Shown here: in pieces, positions 47,192 to 59,422 of the stretch
Numbering within the stretch: the stretch's first letter is position 1
Layout of the letters: each line of letters opens with the position of its first letter
Assembly: GCA_033980235.1 (NCBI GenBank)
Contig: CM067067.1
Span: 22,837,403-22,901,402 of the forward strand
Origin: Diadema setosum
Lineage: Eukaryota; Echinodermata; Echinoidea; Diadematoida; Diadematidae
Length of the DNA stretch: 64,000 bases
Direction: 5' to 3'
Program-made: the position numbers and the translations under genes
The notes under the pieces: model-generated
Seen by the model: the letters and a program-made list of their open reading frames with translations, nothing else
Told to the model about the DNA's origin: nothing
The model's database searches: none

Positions 47192-47691
47192 CCGTTTAAA
47201 CACCATGACCTATGTCAGCCATGACTGGCGGGGGTGGGGGGGGGGGGGGTGGGGGAGTGTTTCCTAAATAGGAAGGAAAAAAATGATTCAACGAATCATT
47301 TACATGTCTATCCTTGTAGACGCCTCCATGCATTCCCGTCTAGTACATATCACTCGTCTTTGCCAAACCACAGGGTACTTGGAGAGTAAATCTGCCCCTT
47401 AATACAGTGCGGATGCGGTTTATCTATCATATAATATGTTGAAGTGCTTGTGGGACCAATGATATAATTCGTGCTTGTTTGTAACCGTCACTCCCAAAGA
47501 AAGTAGGTGTTGAAGAACTTTAACTTGTCGCTTTGGTCACATTGCCTATAGTACAAAGTTGTGTAGGTGAGGTTTATTCGTAATCAAAAATGTGAAAAGA
47601 CAAAATAATTACCAATTAACATATTCTTTATCATCACAACAATTTGAAATGCGGAAGAAAGTTGATGTTTTTGATTGTGATGGTTGTTATC

Positions 47692-47724
<33 letters not shown>
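47692..47724 (+). repeat. (GT)n microsatellite, copy 2
   Basis: An uninterrupted GT run, allelic to 33176-33212 and longer. Confidence 0.8.
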
Positions 47725-47727
<3 letters not shown>

Positions 47728-48090
47728 TAGCTTGAGTAAATAATTAGTTTGTTGTTTATGTTGTTCTTAGTATGATGATTAATCATAATGACATGATGGT
47801 ATTCATTACAGTGATAGGGCAGATGATGATTATGATAAAGATAATGACAAGACTCAGCATTGCCATTTACACTGTCATAATCATCGCCATTATCGTTACC
47901 ACCACAAAGATTATCTCGAATATCAACCCATCTAATGACTAATCGAGCTTGTCTACACAATGCCGTTTGCAGGCGCACATACAAACGCAAGCACACACAA
48001 TCTCCATTTTCTCCATCATCAAAAAACAGAAAAAAAACAGAAATATGCGAGGGTTTACACCAGATGCAAATGCAATGCATGACATACAAC

Positions 48091-48096
48091 TTTATT
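48091..48096 (-). promoter_or_regulatory. poly-A signal of the EMI receptor gene
   Basis: AATAAA on the minus strand about 550 bp downstream of the stop codon and conserved in both alleles. It implies a 3' UTR of roughly 570 nt. Confidence 0.5.
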
Positions 48097-48647
48097 TCTT
48101 AAATCAAAATTGTTTTGAGGCAACATGGGCAAAAAGAATTTTAGAATATAGGCAGTTGCTTTACACCCGACCCTATTTTTCATCGGAACGACATAATGAT
48201 GAATTTGGACCCCTTTTAGTCAGCAATGATTATTGACAAATCGTTTAATAGTTGCGGTTATTATGCAAAAAATAAAAAATAAAAATATGAGCGGATATCT
48301 GTATATACATATAAATACATGATATAAAGACATTATTTAGAAACAACATCTGCTAGAAATATGTTACAAGAACATTATATGTCTTAATTCGTTTCAGAGA
48401 ATTACACATCTTTACCGTTTCGTTCCACCATGGTTTCACACAACAGTGGGCTGTGATGGGGTAATACTTTTTTTCTTCAGATTCACCGTATTTACTTTGT
48501 TCGGCACTAATGCAGGAGATTAATACTTATGTCACTGGCAGAAAAACACTATTCAAAGTGCAATGTCATTACTGTTGTGTCCTCGTAACTGTCACAAATG
48601 GTTTCTGTCCATAGCTAAAAGCATTTCGCGTTGTGCTTAAAATCAAG

Positions 48648-51600
48648 TTAGTACCCGTGGATCTTGGTCGGGTGATGGACTGGGGGGTTGTCGTCGGGAT
48701 GAAATTCGAGGTAACCCTCCCCGCTCTTTCCGGAGTCCCTCGCCGTCAAGCCAGCCTCGCCCGCGGTCAGATCTTCGTAGCCGTCTTCGTGGGGCGGCGC
48801 CGTGGGTTTCTTGTAGTGAACGGCCGTGGTGACGGCGGCGGCGGCGGCGGTGGTGGTGGTGGTGGTTGTCGGCTTGCAGAAGTCGTGGTAGCGAGGTGGT
48901 GCGTCAGAAGAGTCTTTTGTGTGTGTAGATTTACCTGAAACCATTATGAACATTTACTTCCCGTTAAAACAAATAAAAAAAAAAAATCCTCCACAGCCAC
49001 CACTATCAACAACAACAACAATAACAACATTCTCATTATGATTATCATCATCACTTGTATGACGTTAAAGAAAAAATGAAATCGAGATGTGCACTTTCAC
49101 TGTCCCAAATGATTATCACGCCTTCTCTGCTGGAAGAGCATGTACTATTTTTAAACCATCATGTATTCTTAATTTGTTAGTACTAATCTTAATTCACAAC
49201 GTTCAGGTACCCAATGACAATTTGCCACTTAGACACTGTCAAACAAGGTATTTCGCTTATGAACAATTATAACAACTATTGATGCATAATAATTGAAATC
49301 CAAAAGGAAATTACTCCGGGAAGTACATTTGAAAAGTATGATCGTCAAACGAGTATATTCCATTCACGTTAATTTGAGTTAATTTGCTTAAAGGAAACCA
49401 ACACCCAAAGAGCAATGTGGATTGAGTGAAAGCAGCAACAATAGTAGAACACGTCAGTGCAAGTTTAAGGAAAATGGGACAATCGATGCAAAAGTTATGA
49501 ATTTGTAAAGTTTTGGTGTTGTAATGACTGGATAAGGAGACTACTAGAGTTCATGACGTCGCGTGTGGACAACAATATCAAGAAAATATGAAGATAATTC
49601 TACAAGAATTTATTTTTCATGAAAATTATACATTCCATCAACTTGATACTGACATATTTATGTTGAGGGTAGTAATTATTCCCCCTGCTTCCTAAAAGCG
49701 GTTAGTCAAGTGCTCTTTCATTATGCTAGAAAAGTGAAAGCATGTTGAATTTTCTTAATATTGAGTCCTTTATATTGTTGTCCACACCTGATGTCATAAA
49801 CTCAAGTAGTCTCCTTATCCAGTGGTTCCAATACCAAAACTTTTAAAATTCATAACTTTTGCATCGAGTGTCCGGTTTTCCTCAAACTTTCACTGATGTG
49901 TTCTACTAATGTTGCTGCTTTCGCTCAATCCACATTTCTGTTTGGGTTTTGGTTTCCTTTAAAAATACCCAAACAAACAAGGAAAATTTTATCAAACATA
50001 CGTTCAAGAATATTCCCCTGTTCAACAGGGGAAGTATCAATCTAAATGTTTCATTTTATTTCATCTGACGCAGAACTTGCTTTGAAATGTTGAAAACTTC
50101 CATGTGTTATGCGTTTACTAGTGTCAAACTTTCTACATACCTTTGTCTGCTGGTGTCGTGTTTTTCTTCGACCTCGTGAATCTTCGCGTTGATATTCTGT
50201 AAAATATAAAAGTACAAAAGAGAGGAGAAAAATGAAAGCGAATTATTATTGCTTGGCGTATTAAAGGGACAAAACATACTTGTCATTTACGATAAAAAAT
50301 GTGCTTTTTATTTACGAACAAACCTTAAAATCTAAAGTTTACATCAGCATCTTGAGAGTTGTTAATCTACTTTGTGTAATTGTTTTACGTGATGTCACAA
50401 GACGAAAGAGCATTTCTAAAATTGATTTTAAGAATCAACTGTGAAATAAATGTGTCAATTTACGTATTCAAAGAAAATTTATTTATTGTATTCTTAGTGA
50501 TTAGCTGTCATCTCTGTCAAAAGTAGGAAGTTTTGAATGGATTTTTTGAGGGTCAATTTCCGGTACTCACCTCCGAATGACTTCCTTTCTTCCGCCGCAG
50601 AGGTAGACCACGACCCCTCCGATGCTGATACCTGTGATGAACACCGCCACGGCGACAATGACCACGGCCACGAACTTCTGCAGGGTATCGTCCATCATCA
50701 TCATGTCGTCGTGGGGAACGGGGTCGACGGTCGTCTCCTCGGGAGGGGCAATGATGGTGGTGGACTGGGAAGGAGTCGGAGGCGTGGTCCTGCCATCTGC
50801 GCGTGCGCAAGGACAGGTAGAGTGATCACGATTAGTTTGCGATACTGGATACCATTTTAAGATACGTGTAACAAGACGTGTATAGTCTACTCTGCAAATA
50901 CATATAGAGCTCATTTCGTTTATAGGAAATGCCTCTGAGGTAAGCTCGACATCTCGCCTAGTTTTTCCCTACTGAAGATTACTCTTAGTTATTTCAATTT
51001 CAATTTCAATTTTATTTTCGTATTCCATACATAAAATATAACAAAATATAATAATACAGAATGTCCAGCTTGGATATATACAAAAAGAAATAGGAATACA
51101 AACATAGTACATAGCGGTCGATGTCTCATTTTCAATCAAAGTAAAGAATGCAAGGAGAAATACGATGGTACCTACTAAAAAGCAATGCTTGTTGAGTGTA
51201 GGTCCCAACAAAAGCCTAGTTATGTCATGAAAGGTCTTGTAGGATACAGATAGTGGGCACGCAGTGGGCATCACGTAATCATGACACTTACAGATTGGCA
51301 CTGGTGTAACAGTTTAGACATTCAGCAGTGCTTATACAGCAAGCCACATATTTCATGAGATGGCGGAGGGGACAGTTATTCCGAGTGTGTGTTTCTTTCT
51401 TTATAATATATAATTGTCATACCATTAACCATCCTGCAGGGGAGGTTGCCTTTATCATAGTCATTAACCATCTACGTCCCATATTAATTTTCTGTCCATA
51501 GGTACACTGTAAAACATCGGTGTTAGATTTAACACCACGGGTGTTAAATCTAACACCGATCAAACTTCAATAAAGGACCACACCCACAGGTGTTGAAAAT

Positions 51601-53362
51601 GCACTGTGATGGTGTTGAAAAGTGTTCACCTGACACTTCGTGGTGTTAATTTGACACTGTACCTGGTGTTATTTTGACACTGTACTGGTGTTAATTAAAA
51701 AATGACACCACATGGTGTTGATTTGATATTTGTTGGTGTTAATATCAATGGTTTAACACCCGTCCAGCTTCAATAAGAGACCATACCAGCTGGTGTTACT
51801 TTGGTGTAAATTTATTTTCACATTTTTTCAAAAATCTAGTATTTTAATGTAAAATTTTTGATCGTCTTGTTTAAATTAAAAATCAACAAGAAGTGCAGTT
51901 ACTAAGAAACTCTTCAAAAAACAGTTTAAAATTTGGAGATGACACCCGGAGGTGTTAATTTAAATGAGCGCCGAAAATTTAACACCAGCTCGGTGTTCAC
52001 TATTTAACACCGGACTTTTTGCAGTGTATGTGTGTAAGATCTGTACATATTCGACTCATAAGCACGGAAAGGGTTAGTGGTTATTTTACGTCCGAAAGAG
52101 GTAACTTACTCAGCGGCTCGCAGACGCCTTCAACCTCCATGAAACCCGGACAGCATTTCCGCACCTTGCCGTAGGCCAGTCTTGTTACCTGGCGGTACGC
52201 GAGTTCGTAGGCTAACCTGGTAAAATCCAAGAAACAACGAATATGCAAAAGGGATTGCACATTAGAATGGAAGAGCGAAATAATCATCACGAAAAAAAAA
52301 AGGAAACTCAGAAACAAAACAAAAAACCAATACATTTTAGCTGCCATTAATATCTTGCACTTCGTTGAAATTAATGGATTGTGAAAGCATTTTAACAGAC
52401 TTTCGAGGTATGCAGCTGTTGTTATACCCACCTGTACTTTCTGCAGTGTGCTAAATGCAACCAGCCGCATCGAGTTCGAGTCGCAACCTTCCGCGTGGCT
52501 TGGTAAGATTCCTTAACAGTTAGAGTCACGCTGTTGAAAAGGAAAAAAAAAAATCATAAAATTATCAAGTAAATGAATATACAAAAAATTGCATCATTTA
52601 ATGAATATCGCATATTTGATATAGAAATAAAATCAGTTGAATACAAAAGATGGAAATAGAAGCTAGAGGAGAAAAATTAATGCGAAAGAAAAAAATAATG
52701 CATCCAGAACTTGTATTGTATCGTGCTTTCGTTAGGTTCTTATTGTTCACCGTACTACAGCTGGTTATAGGGAGTGAGATTTGTCATAACTACACTACAC
52801 GAGGTAGAAGGGAAAGATTGGAAAGGACAGCAAATAAGAGTCGTTAATAAGTCACGCATGGCTTATCTTTATCAAGTTCACGGAAAATAATGATTTAGGG
52901 GGCAAGCGATTATGTCTTACTGTTGGGTAGAAATGAGACGTTTTGTACGGAATAACATACTACAGGCCCTGAAAGAGTAATGGTATAATACCAGTTCCAC
53001 TACCTGACGATCTTCGTGCATCGACCAGGCTCCAGGGATGGCGATACAGTAACCTGCCGCTCCTCACGATCGTGCTCGTTTGGGGTTTCGTGATCAGGCT
53101 CAAGGGTTACGTGATCGTAGCCATAGTCGTGTCCTCGACCGTGTCCCGCTGGACCGTGGTCATGTCCTCTATGACCGTGATCATGTGTGTGATCGCGTCC
53201 ATGGTCATGTCTGCCAGGTCCGTGGTCGTGCCCTGCGGGACCGTGATTGTGCCCAGCTGGGCCGCGATCGCGGCCATGACTTCCTGGACCAGGACCAGCA
53301 TCAACGGTGGCAACGATGACCACAATAAGTATGGCTGAGATTACGGTCAACTTAAGCCTCAT
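48648..53362 (-). CDS. EMI-domain type I membrane protein with His-rich ectodomain and hemITAM-like tail
   Basis: Six exons join in frame to 377 codons plus stop: 53004-53362, 52432-52530, 52110-52216, 50571-50796, 50141-50196 and 48648-48934, each with GT/AG ends. Residues 1-22 form a signal peptide. Residues 23-84 are Gly/His/Asp-rich with repeated GHDHGP, a likely metal-binding, flexible segment. An EMI domain follows (about 114-187) with six cysteines including RCGWLHLAHCRKYR and KCCPGF. A Thr/Pro stalk comes next, then a transmembrane helix at about 230-255 and a cytoplasmic tail. The tail has PPRY (295-298, a WW-domain ligand type), a Thr/Ala run, EDGYEDL (Y335) and GYLEF (Y357). EMI domains head phagocytic receptors such as MEGF10, Draper and CED-1, but EGF repeats are absent here. 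A recognition or uptake role is inference. The start is fixed by the signal peptide. Confidence 0.82.
50995..51300 (-). repeat. LINE 3' end fragment in intron 3 of the EMI gene
   Basis: On the minus strand the sequence ends in ACGAAAATAAAATTGAAATTG repeats, an AATAAA-like signal followed by a (TTGAAA)n tail as in CR1-type LINEs. The open frame across it is 3' UTR. It lies in the same orientation as the host gene, so its poly-A signal could in principle act. Confidence 0.5.
51505..52026. mobile_element. TA-flanked MITE (CACTGTAAAAC) with GGTGTTA arrays
   Basis: The termini CACTGTAAAACATCGGTGTTA and TAACACCGGACTTTTTGCAGTG are flanked by TA (51503-51504, 52027-52028). About fifteen GGTGTTA/TAACACC words occur, dense at both ends. 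Non-coding, and inserted in intron 3 of the EMI gene. Its CACTGTAA terminus, TA target and subterminal word array parallel the 6.26-kb element at 38460. Confidence 0.8.
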
Positions 53363-53412
53363 TTTTTGTTACTTTCAGCGACTGATTAAAACGGAGAGCA
53401 GTGGTATAGGCC

Positions 53413-53915
53413 TAGATAAGAGAAAGAAACAAGGAAGGGGGGGGGGGAGAGGGGCTTTAGTGAAATGCTCGAAGAGAAAACTCATCAGTGACTTACAAAG
53501 CTGTAAAAACAATTATGCAAGAAGGCCGATTAAAAAAAGTCATATTTTTTTTTTAACCCAAACGGATTTCTATCCTTTGCTTTTCAATTGTATTTGCATT
53601 AATATTTGACGAAAAAAAGAAGAAGATTTGAGCACTTCAGTAATTGAGAATTAGTAATGAAATGAACTGAGCCCATAAAGCTCATAAACAATGGTAGATC
53701 GCCATCTTCGTGGCGCCCATAGGACCAGAAAAGTGGTTAGTAATCATGATGAGCACATGGATTCCGTAAAACACTAAATGCTCTGCGATCTAAAGATAAT
53801 TAAATACAACTGATGAAATACTTTGTAAACTGACAACCATGGATTTACAATGTTGTAGCTCTATGCTGTAACATTGAATCAAGGTACATTGCGCAGAACT
53901 AGTTTGATAGTTTAC
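53413..53915. other. spacer upstream of the EMI gene
   Basis: It contains a G-run (53436-53449) and otherwise AT-rich sequence. The promoter of the EMI gene should lie here or further upstream, but no TATA box or initiator could be assigned. Confidence 0.35.
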
Positions 53916-54075
53916 CTGCAGTTCGAGGAAGCTTGGAGTCGTTAAAGTCTTGGAGTCTTGGAGCAGGGGGACCGTCTTTCCGAAAGTGTTTTGGAATCGA
54001 GTCGAACGTAGCTAAGACTCTGGACTCACTCACACCCAATCTCGTATTCTCTGAGGCCGAAGACTCTGGTGCCAT
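53916..54075 (-). CDS. candidate first coding exon of an unidentified gene
   Basis: From ATG 54075 an open frame of 53 codons, MAPESSASENTRLGVSESRV and on through DSIPKHFRKDGPPAPRLQD, ends at a good donor (GCAG then GTAAAC). Codon usage and GC content resemble the EMI exons and not the spacer. A GGGATAAATA stretch lies about 25 bp upstream. Joining it to the EMI start region gives an immediate stop, so it is not simply an upstream EMI exon unless it is an alternative leader. The product is not recognised and downstream exons were not found. Confidence 0.3.
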
Positions 54076-54104
54076 GACACCGTCAAGGTGGCGTATTTAT
54101 CCCC

Positions 54105-54266
54105 AGAAATCATGGGTATCCCGGTCTCATTGGAGACGTACACCGGATGTGATGCCTGCAACAATGCCAATCCGGAAGCATCGTCCCACTCTGTACTGAC
54201 TAACGGAAGTATAAACTGTCGAGCAATATTTTTAGAAATATTTGGGCAAGAACTGGAGTGCGACGT
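54105..54266 (+). CDS. possible exon, plus strand, cysteine-containing
   Basis: After a TTTATCCCCAG acceptor-like site an open frame encodes a segment with SLETYTGCDACNNANPEAS and IFGQELECDV, followed by a good donor (GTGTAAGTATC). It starts about 30 bp from the opposite-strand candidate exon, so at most one or a divergent pair is real. The family is not recognised. Confidence 0.2.
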
Positions 54267-54275
54267 GTAAGTATC

Positions 54276-55662
54276 AGAACTGGGTTACATGCATGGACTG
54301 TTTTCTTTTCTGACGGTTGCCAGGCGAGTGACTGGCTATGATTTTGTGCTTTCGGGAGTTTTGCTTACTTTTGTTTCTGTTTTTAGAAATCTGAAAGGAG
54401 AAAGTGTACATTCATCGTAGCTACAAAGTGCCCCTATCATTTCCTGGCGCTCCATCTTGTTAATTTCACTGCTTGGTGTCGGCCTCGAAGTTTGATGAAC
54501 TTGGTGACTCGACTTGATGGTGTATGACTATAATGGTATTGCTGAAACGGATGATGTATGACTATAATGGTACTGCTGAAACAAAACAAAATCAAATAAT
54601 GCATCGATAACACTCCGATGATGAGAATGATACAAGCATAATATTCATTAAAAACAGTGACACTTCATCGTTGATGAATGATTCATTGTTTGCTTGTTTG
54701 TTTACTTTATGTCGTCATCAGGTCCGCCCACAATTAACGAGAAAATTCAACTAAAAAATAAAACTTCAAAAGAAAGAAAAAATATATTCCCTACAGAATA
54801 ATACAATAAATAATAAAATATAGGAGGAAATATGGAAAATACGATATTTTGAAATTTCACATATTTTCGGAAATCTTTTGGACAACATTTCTTGACTAGT
54901 CCTTATGAATTATACTGAGATCAGCAAGTTGACGATGTCATGTTCTCACAATTTCTTGTTTTTATACAGAAATGACAACAATCTCATATTTCTGCTGTAT
55001 AAATGTAAAACTTGTCTTAAAACCACCTAAAAAAAAAAGAAGAACAACAAATGTTAGCTGTGAAATATCTTGGTATGGGAACATGGTTTACTTGTATTGG
55101 CTATCATTTTCTGAATTTCATATCATTCATGGAAACTTGTGAGGGTATGACATCATCATTTGGTTCATTTGAATGATCATAAGGACTACATTGTCAAGAT
55201 AATGCAATGTTTTCCGAAAAAATGTGAAATTTCAAAATGTCGTATCTTCCTTATTTCTTATCCGATTTGTTGTTGTTGTTGTTGTTGTCATTTTGGTGTC
55301 ATTCTGCTAGTACGGCCTTCTTTCTCTTTCTTTTGAAGTTTATTCATTTTGGGGGTGTATTTACTCTTTAACGCGTGTCGTCTCTTCGCATACCACATAA
55401 TAATGTTATCAAAGTTTAGTTGAATAATGTGTATAATCTGTAGTATAATACGGTCTACAGTTACGCGCATTATGTTCTGCATGTGCTCCTACTCGTATGT
55501 TTCTGTGTTCATCTTTACATCTCTCTCTCAGTGATGCCAAGTTAAAAAAAAAACTTTTGTGAGTGAGATTTTCATGACTTGGTGTCGGGGGTGTCCCCCC
55601 TCCCATGGTAGCTATAGGGATTTTTTTTTTTTTTTAATTATTAGCTCTTAATGATGAGATCC
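54276..55662. other. intergenic; short tandem duplication, otherwise nothing seen
   Basis: A unit of about 40 bp containing GTATGACTATAATGGTA(T/C)TGCTGAAAC is present twice at 54515-54585. The remainder is AT-rich spacer with a (GTT)n stretch near 55270 and a T-run at 55621-55635. Confidence 0.5.
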
Positions 55663-55810
55663 GGGGCCCGTTTCATAAAACTTGTTATCAGTGACAACTG
55701 CCACATGTCTATGACAAATTTGCTCTCAGCCAATCAGCTGCAAGGATTTCAGTAGCTTGTCACATCTATGACAACTTGTCACTGATGACAAGTTTTATGA
55801 AACAGGCCCC
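55663..55810. mobile_element. 148-bp MITE (GGGGCCCGTTTCATAAAAC)
   Basis: The left GGGGCCCGTTTCATAAAACT and right AGTTTTATGAAACAGGCCCC are inverted. TTGT(T/C)A(T/C)CAGTGACAA and its complement extend the pairing, leaving a loop with CAGCCAATCAGC. It is a hairpin MITE of the same style as 46560-46730. Confidence 0.8.
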
Positions 55811-56048
55811 TGGTGCATACTTAAGTAACTATTTTCTACTTATTTTGAAAGACAAAAGGGAAATATACCTTCAATTGCAACTATCACTTTAATCCTTTGA
55901 GCTATGCTCCTTATTTTTGGCCCAAGTTGCAGACTTCACCCGATGCGTGAGAAAAAATGGGTGCCATGCGTGAGATCGTGAGACAGACCCTAAATGCTTG
56001 AGTCTACGCAAAATGCGTGAGACTTGGTAGCTCTGCTCTCTCTCTTAC

Positions 56049-56091
<43 letters not shown>

Positions 56092-57216
56092 ACACACTCT
56101 CTCTCTCTTCCTGCCTCTATTATATTTCTCTCTCCTTGTGGACCGAATATACTATTCTTTACGAACTTCTTGGTTTTTCAGCAACTTTTTCCTCCTAAAA
56201 GTAGTGATATCTATCCAACTCATTAAACGCTTTTTTTTTTATTGGTTTTGGTTTCTTTCCCCTCATTATTTGTAATAATCAACTTCGGATTACAAGTACT
56301 ATGTGGTGTTTTTTCTGCATTTATTCAAATTAATGAATTCGTGCGTCGAGTTGTTTTTATTTCAACTGATTGACAAATTGCCCTGCCTACACCGACGTAA
56401 ATAGCACCGAATTAATCAGTGTTTTAGTAAAAGCTATTGTCACTACAGCTATGTGTAGTGAGATATAAGTTCAAGGACTTTGTTATGTAACAAGTCAAGA
56501 CTAACTGTGTGTGAAACAGGTCTGAATTGACTAGGCTATACAAGAACCCCAATGTCAAGATAAGCCCCCTCTCCTTCCGAGTTAACGTAAACATTACATA
56601 AAGACTCCTTTGTTTCATCCCAAGTTTAAGAGGTGGTCAGTGTTTGGAAGTAGCCCCCCTGTGTAACAGTGTATAGAAAGTTCAGTACAGCCAAGGACTC
56701 TGTGAAGTGCAGTTGTGTCCAGAACAAGAAGGCAAATTCTGTGATGCCAGTAAGGCCCGAATGCGGTAAGAAACAGCAATCCTTACTATGTACTTTTGTG
56801 TAGTCATTGTATATATTCCATATGTGCTTCTATGTTGTAAGAAAGTTAGTTAGATGATGCTATGTAAGATACTGACTTTAGTAGACAAAAGAGTTGTGGT
56901 TCAGGTGGATGTTTGCTCCCATGAGTGCTTGTCTTTGTTTGTGTGTGAGTAGTGCATGCATATGAGTAGTGTGTGGAGATCAGGTGAATGCTGTTGCTGT
57001 GTGAATTGTAGTGTTCAAACTTTTATATGTAATTAGTATAGATGTTGGTGATTATCATGCATATGACCTAGTTAAATTCATAATCACAGATTTTAGAGTA
57101 GAACAACTCTGGGATAAATAGGCGATATTTCATATCCTCAGTCTTTTTCATGCTTGTAATACGTTAGTAACATATGATAGTATATAGAGGTTACTCATTT
57201 TTGTGGTATGCGAGAT
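55811..57216. other. intergenic; (CA)n microsatellite, no gene seen
   Basis: A (CA)n run at 56049-56096 is followed by (TC)n. The region 56390-56780 has moderately balanced composition but no recognisable exon or LTR boundary. Confidence 0.45.
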
Positions 57217-57289
57217 AGTCTGGGTGCCAAAGCCACATTTTGGGCCTAACCTTGTTTTACCGTCCACCCAATGTTTTTTGATGGTTCTA

Positions 57290-58950
57290 CCCTATTTCGA
57301 GGGTGCTGAATCCGAATCTGGATGATGCAACTCTTGCATCCTTGAGGGTTTTGAGATATTCAAGATGGCTGCCAAAATGGCCGCCCAAACCGAAAATTCC
57401 CATGTATTTCCTTCTAAATGGTGAGAAATTGAAAATAATATATGGTTTTACCCTATTTCGAGGGTGCTGAATCCAAATCTGGATGATGCAACTCTTGCAT
57501 CCTTGAGGATTTTGAGATATTCAACATGGCAGCCAAAATGGCCGCCAAGACCGGAAATTCCCATGTATTTCCTTCTAAATGGTGAGTAAGTGAAAACTAT
57601 TGATTCATCTACCCTATTTCAAGGGCGCTGAATTCGATTATGGATGATGCAACTCTTGCATCCTTGAGGGTTTTGAGATATTCAAGATGGCCACTAAAAT
57701 GGCCGCCCAGACCGGAAATTCCCATGTATTTCCTTCTAAATGGTGAGAAATTGAAAACAAATGATGGTTTTACCCGATTTCGAGGGTGCTGAATCCAAAT
57801 CTGGATGATGTAACTCTTGCATCCTTGAGGATTTTGAGATGATGGCCGCCAAAATGGCCGCCAAGAACGGAAATTCCCATGTATTTCCTTCTAAATGGTG
57901 AGTAAGTGAAAGCAATTGATTCATCTACCCTATATCAAGGGTGCTGAATTCGATTCTGGATGATGCAACTCTTGCATCCTTGAGGGTTTTGAGATATTCA
58001 AGATGGCCGCCAATTAAAACTAGAAATGCTGATGAATTTCCTTCTAAATGATGAGAAATTGAAAACAATTGATGGTTTTACCCTGTTTGGAAGGCGCGGA
58101 ATCCGAATCTGGATGATGGAACTCTTGCATCCTTGAGGGTTTTGAAATATTCAAGATGGCCACCAAAATGGCCGCCAAGACCGGAAATTCCCATGTATTT
58201 CCTTCTAAATGGAGAGAAATTGAAAACAAATGATGTTTTTACCCTATTTCGAGGGTGCTGAATCCAAATCCGGATGGTGTAACTCTTGCATCTTTGAGGA
58301 TTTTGAGATGATGGCCGCCGAAATGGCCGCCAAGAACGGAAATTCCCATGTATTTCCTTCTAAATGGTGAGTAAGTGAAAGCAATTGATTCATCTACCCT
58401 ATATCAAGGGTGCTGAATCCGATTCTGGATGATGCAACTCTTGCATCCTTGAGGGTTTTGAGATATTCAAGATGGCCACCAAAATGGCCGCCGAAATGGC
58501 CACCAATTGAAACTAGAAATTCCCATGTATTTCCTTTTAAATGATGAGAAATTGAAAACAATTGATGGTTTTACCCTGTTTGGAGGGTGCTGAATCCGAA
58601 TCTGGATGATGCAACTCCTGTATCCTTGAAAATTTTGAGATATTCAAGATGGGAAATTCCCACGTATTTCATTCTCAATGGTTCAAAATTGAGAACAATT
58701 GATGGTTTGATCCTATTCCGATTTCAAAATGGCCGCCAAGACCGGAAATTTCCATGTATTTCAATTTTAATAGTTCGAAATTGAAAACAATTTTATCGAT
58801 GATTCTACCCCATTTCGAGAACTGTGCTGAATGCGAATCTGGACGATGCAACCCTTGCGTCATTGAGAGTTTGAAGATATTCAAGATAGCCGCCAAAATG
58901 CTCGCTATGAAAAATTGATAACAATTATTGGTTTTACCCTATTTCAGGTT
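57290..58950 (+). repeat. left-arm tandem array, about 158-bp unit
   Basis: Landmarks GGTGCTGAAT at about 57304, 57465, 57627, 57787, 57942, 58095, 58255, 58413, 58587 and 58828 give spacings of 153-174 bp, the last wider. Each unit holds a short palindrome GATGCAACTCTTGCATC, the phrase TTGAGATATTCAAGATGGC, one or two ATGGCCGCCA words and TTCCCATGTATTTCCTTCT. Outer units are most alike; inner ones decay. Confidence 0.85.
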
Positions 58951-59416
58951 TTCCTCAATGGCAAAATCTAAACCCAACTATACTCTGCTGATACACGAAC
59001 GCATATTGTAGTTCTTTTATCCCAGTTTGAACTTGCTTTACAGTGAAACCAGCTCTACCGGATGTCTTGGAGTTGGAACGATACAGCTGTGTGCCAGCAA
59101 TAAATCCTGCAAGACTACAGATGCGGTTGAATATTTTGAAAGATTACACTTTCATCTACATATCATGGATATGTTTTGAACACTAACAATCAGTGGACAA
59201 GACGTGCCCATCTCGATCATATTGTGATAGTGATGTAGAGAAGTTTGCTGAGATTCCCAACATTACCTGTCTTAATTTATGAACAGTTTTAATCGTTTCA
59301 TCCATGAACACTCACATTGCTTAATATTGGTTTATATTGGTGGTTTTGATGACATTGTTGAAGACACGAGTTGGACATTTTTATAGTTATGCTTCATATT
59401 TTTCTTCAATATGATG

Positions 59417-59422
<6 letters not shown>

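Larger units (their letters stand above)
35701..49985 (+). repeat. haplotype copy 2 of a duplicated locus
   Basis: Collinear with 18867-35500 as itemised for that copy, by eye at well over 90 percent identity outside insertions. It lacks the TTAA MITE and the 7.6-kb LINE-bearing block of copy 1. It uniquely has a 400-bp GC-rich MITE fragment (36486), a 246-bp MITE (37927), a 7.7-kb nested block (38253-45936) and a 171-bp MITE (46560). It continues past 49985 into unique sequence containing the rest of the EMI gene. Confidence 0.85.

Noticed and set aside
50969..51301. 110-codon minus-strand frame as an EMI gene exon
   Set aside because: It is the AT-rich 3' end of a LINE with a (TTGAAA)n tail; the EMI exons join in frame without it.
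53072..53338. Long plus-strand frames opposite EMI exon 1
   Set aside because: Antisense shadow of the His/Gly-rich repeat; the minus strand has the signal peptide and correct splice junctions.
57290..58950. Possible CRISPR array
   Set aside because: Spacing near 158 bp with the whole unit repeated, no distinct spacers, eukaryotic context and an inverted copy on the other side; it is a foldback-element arm.
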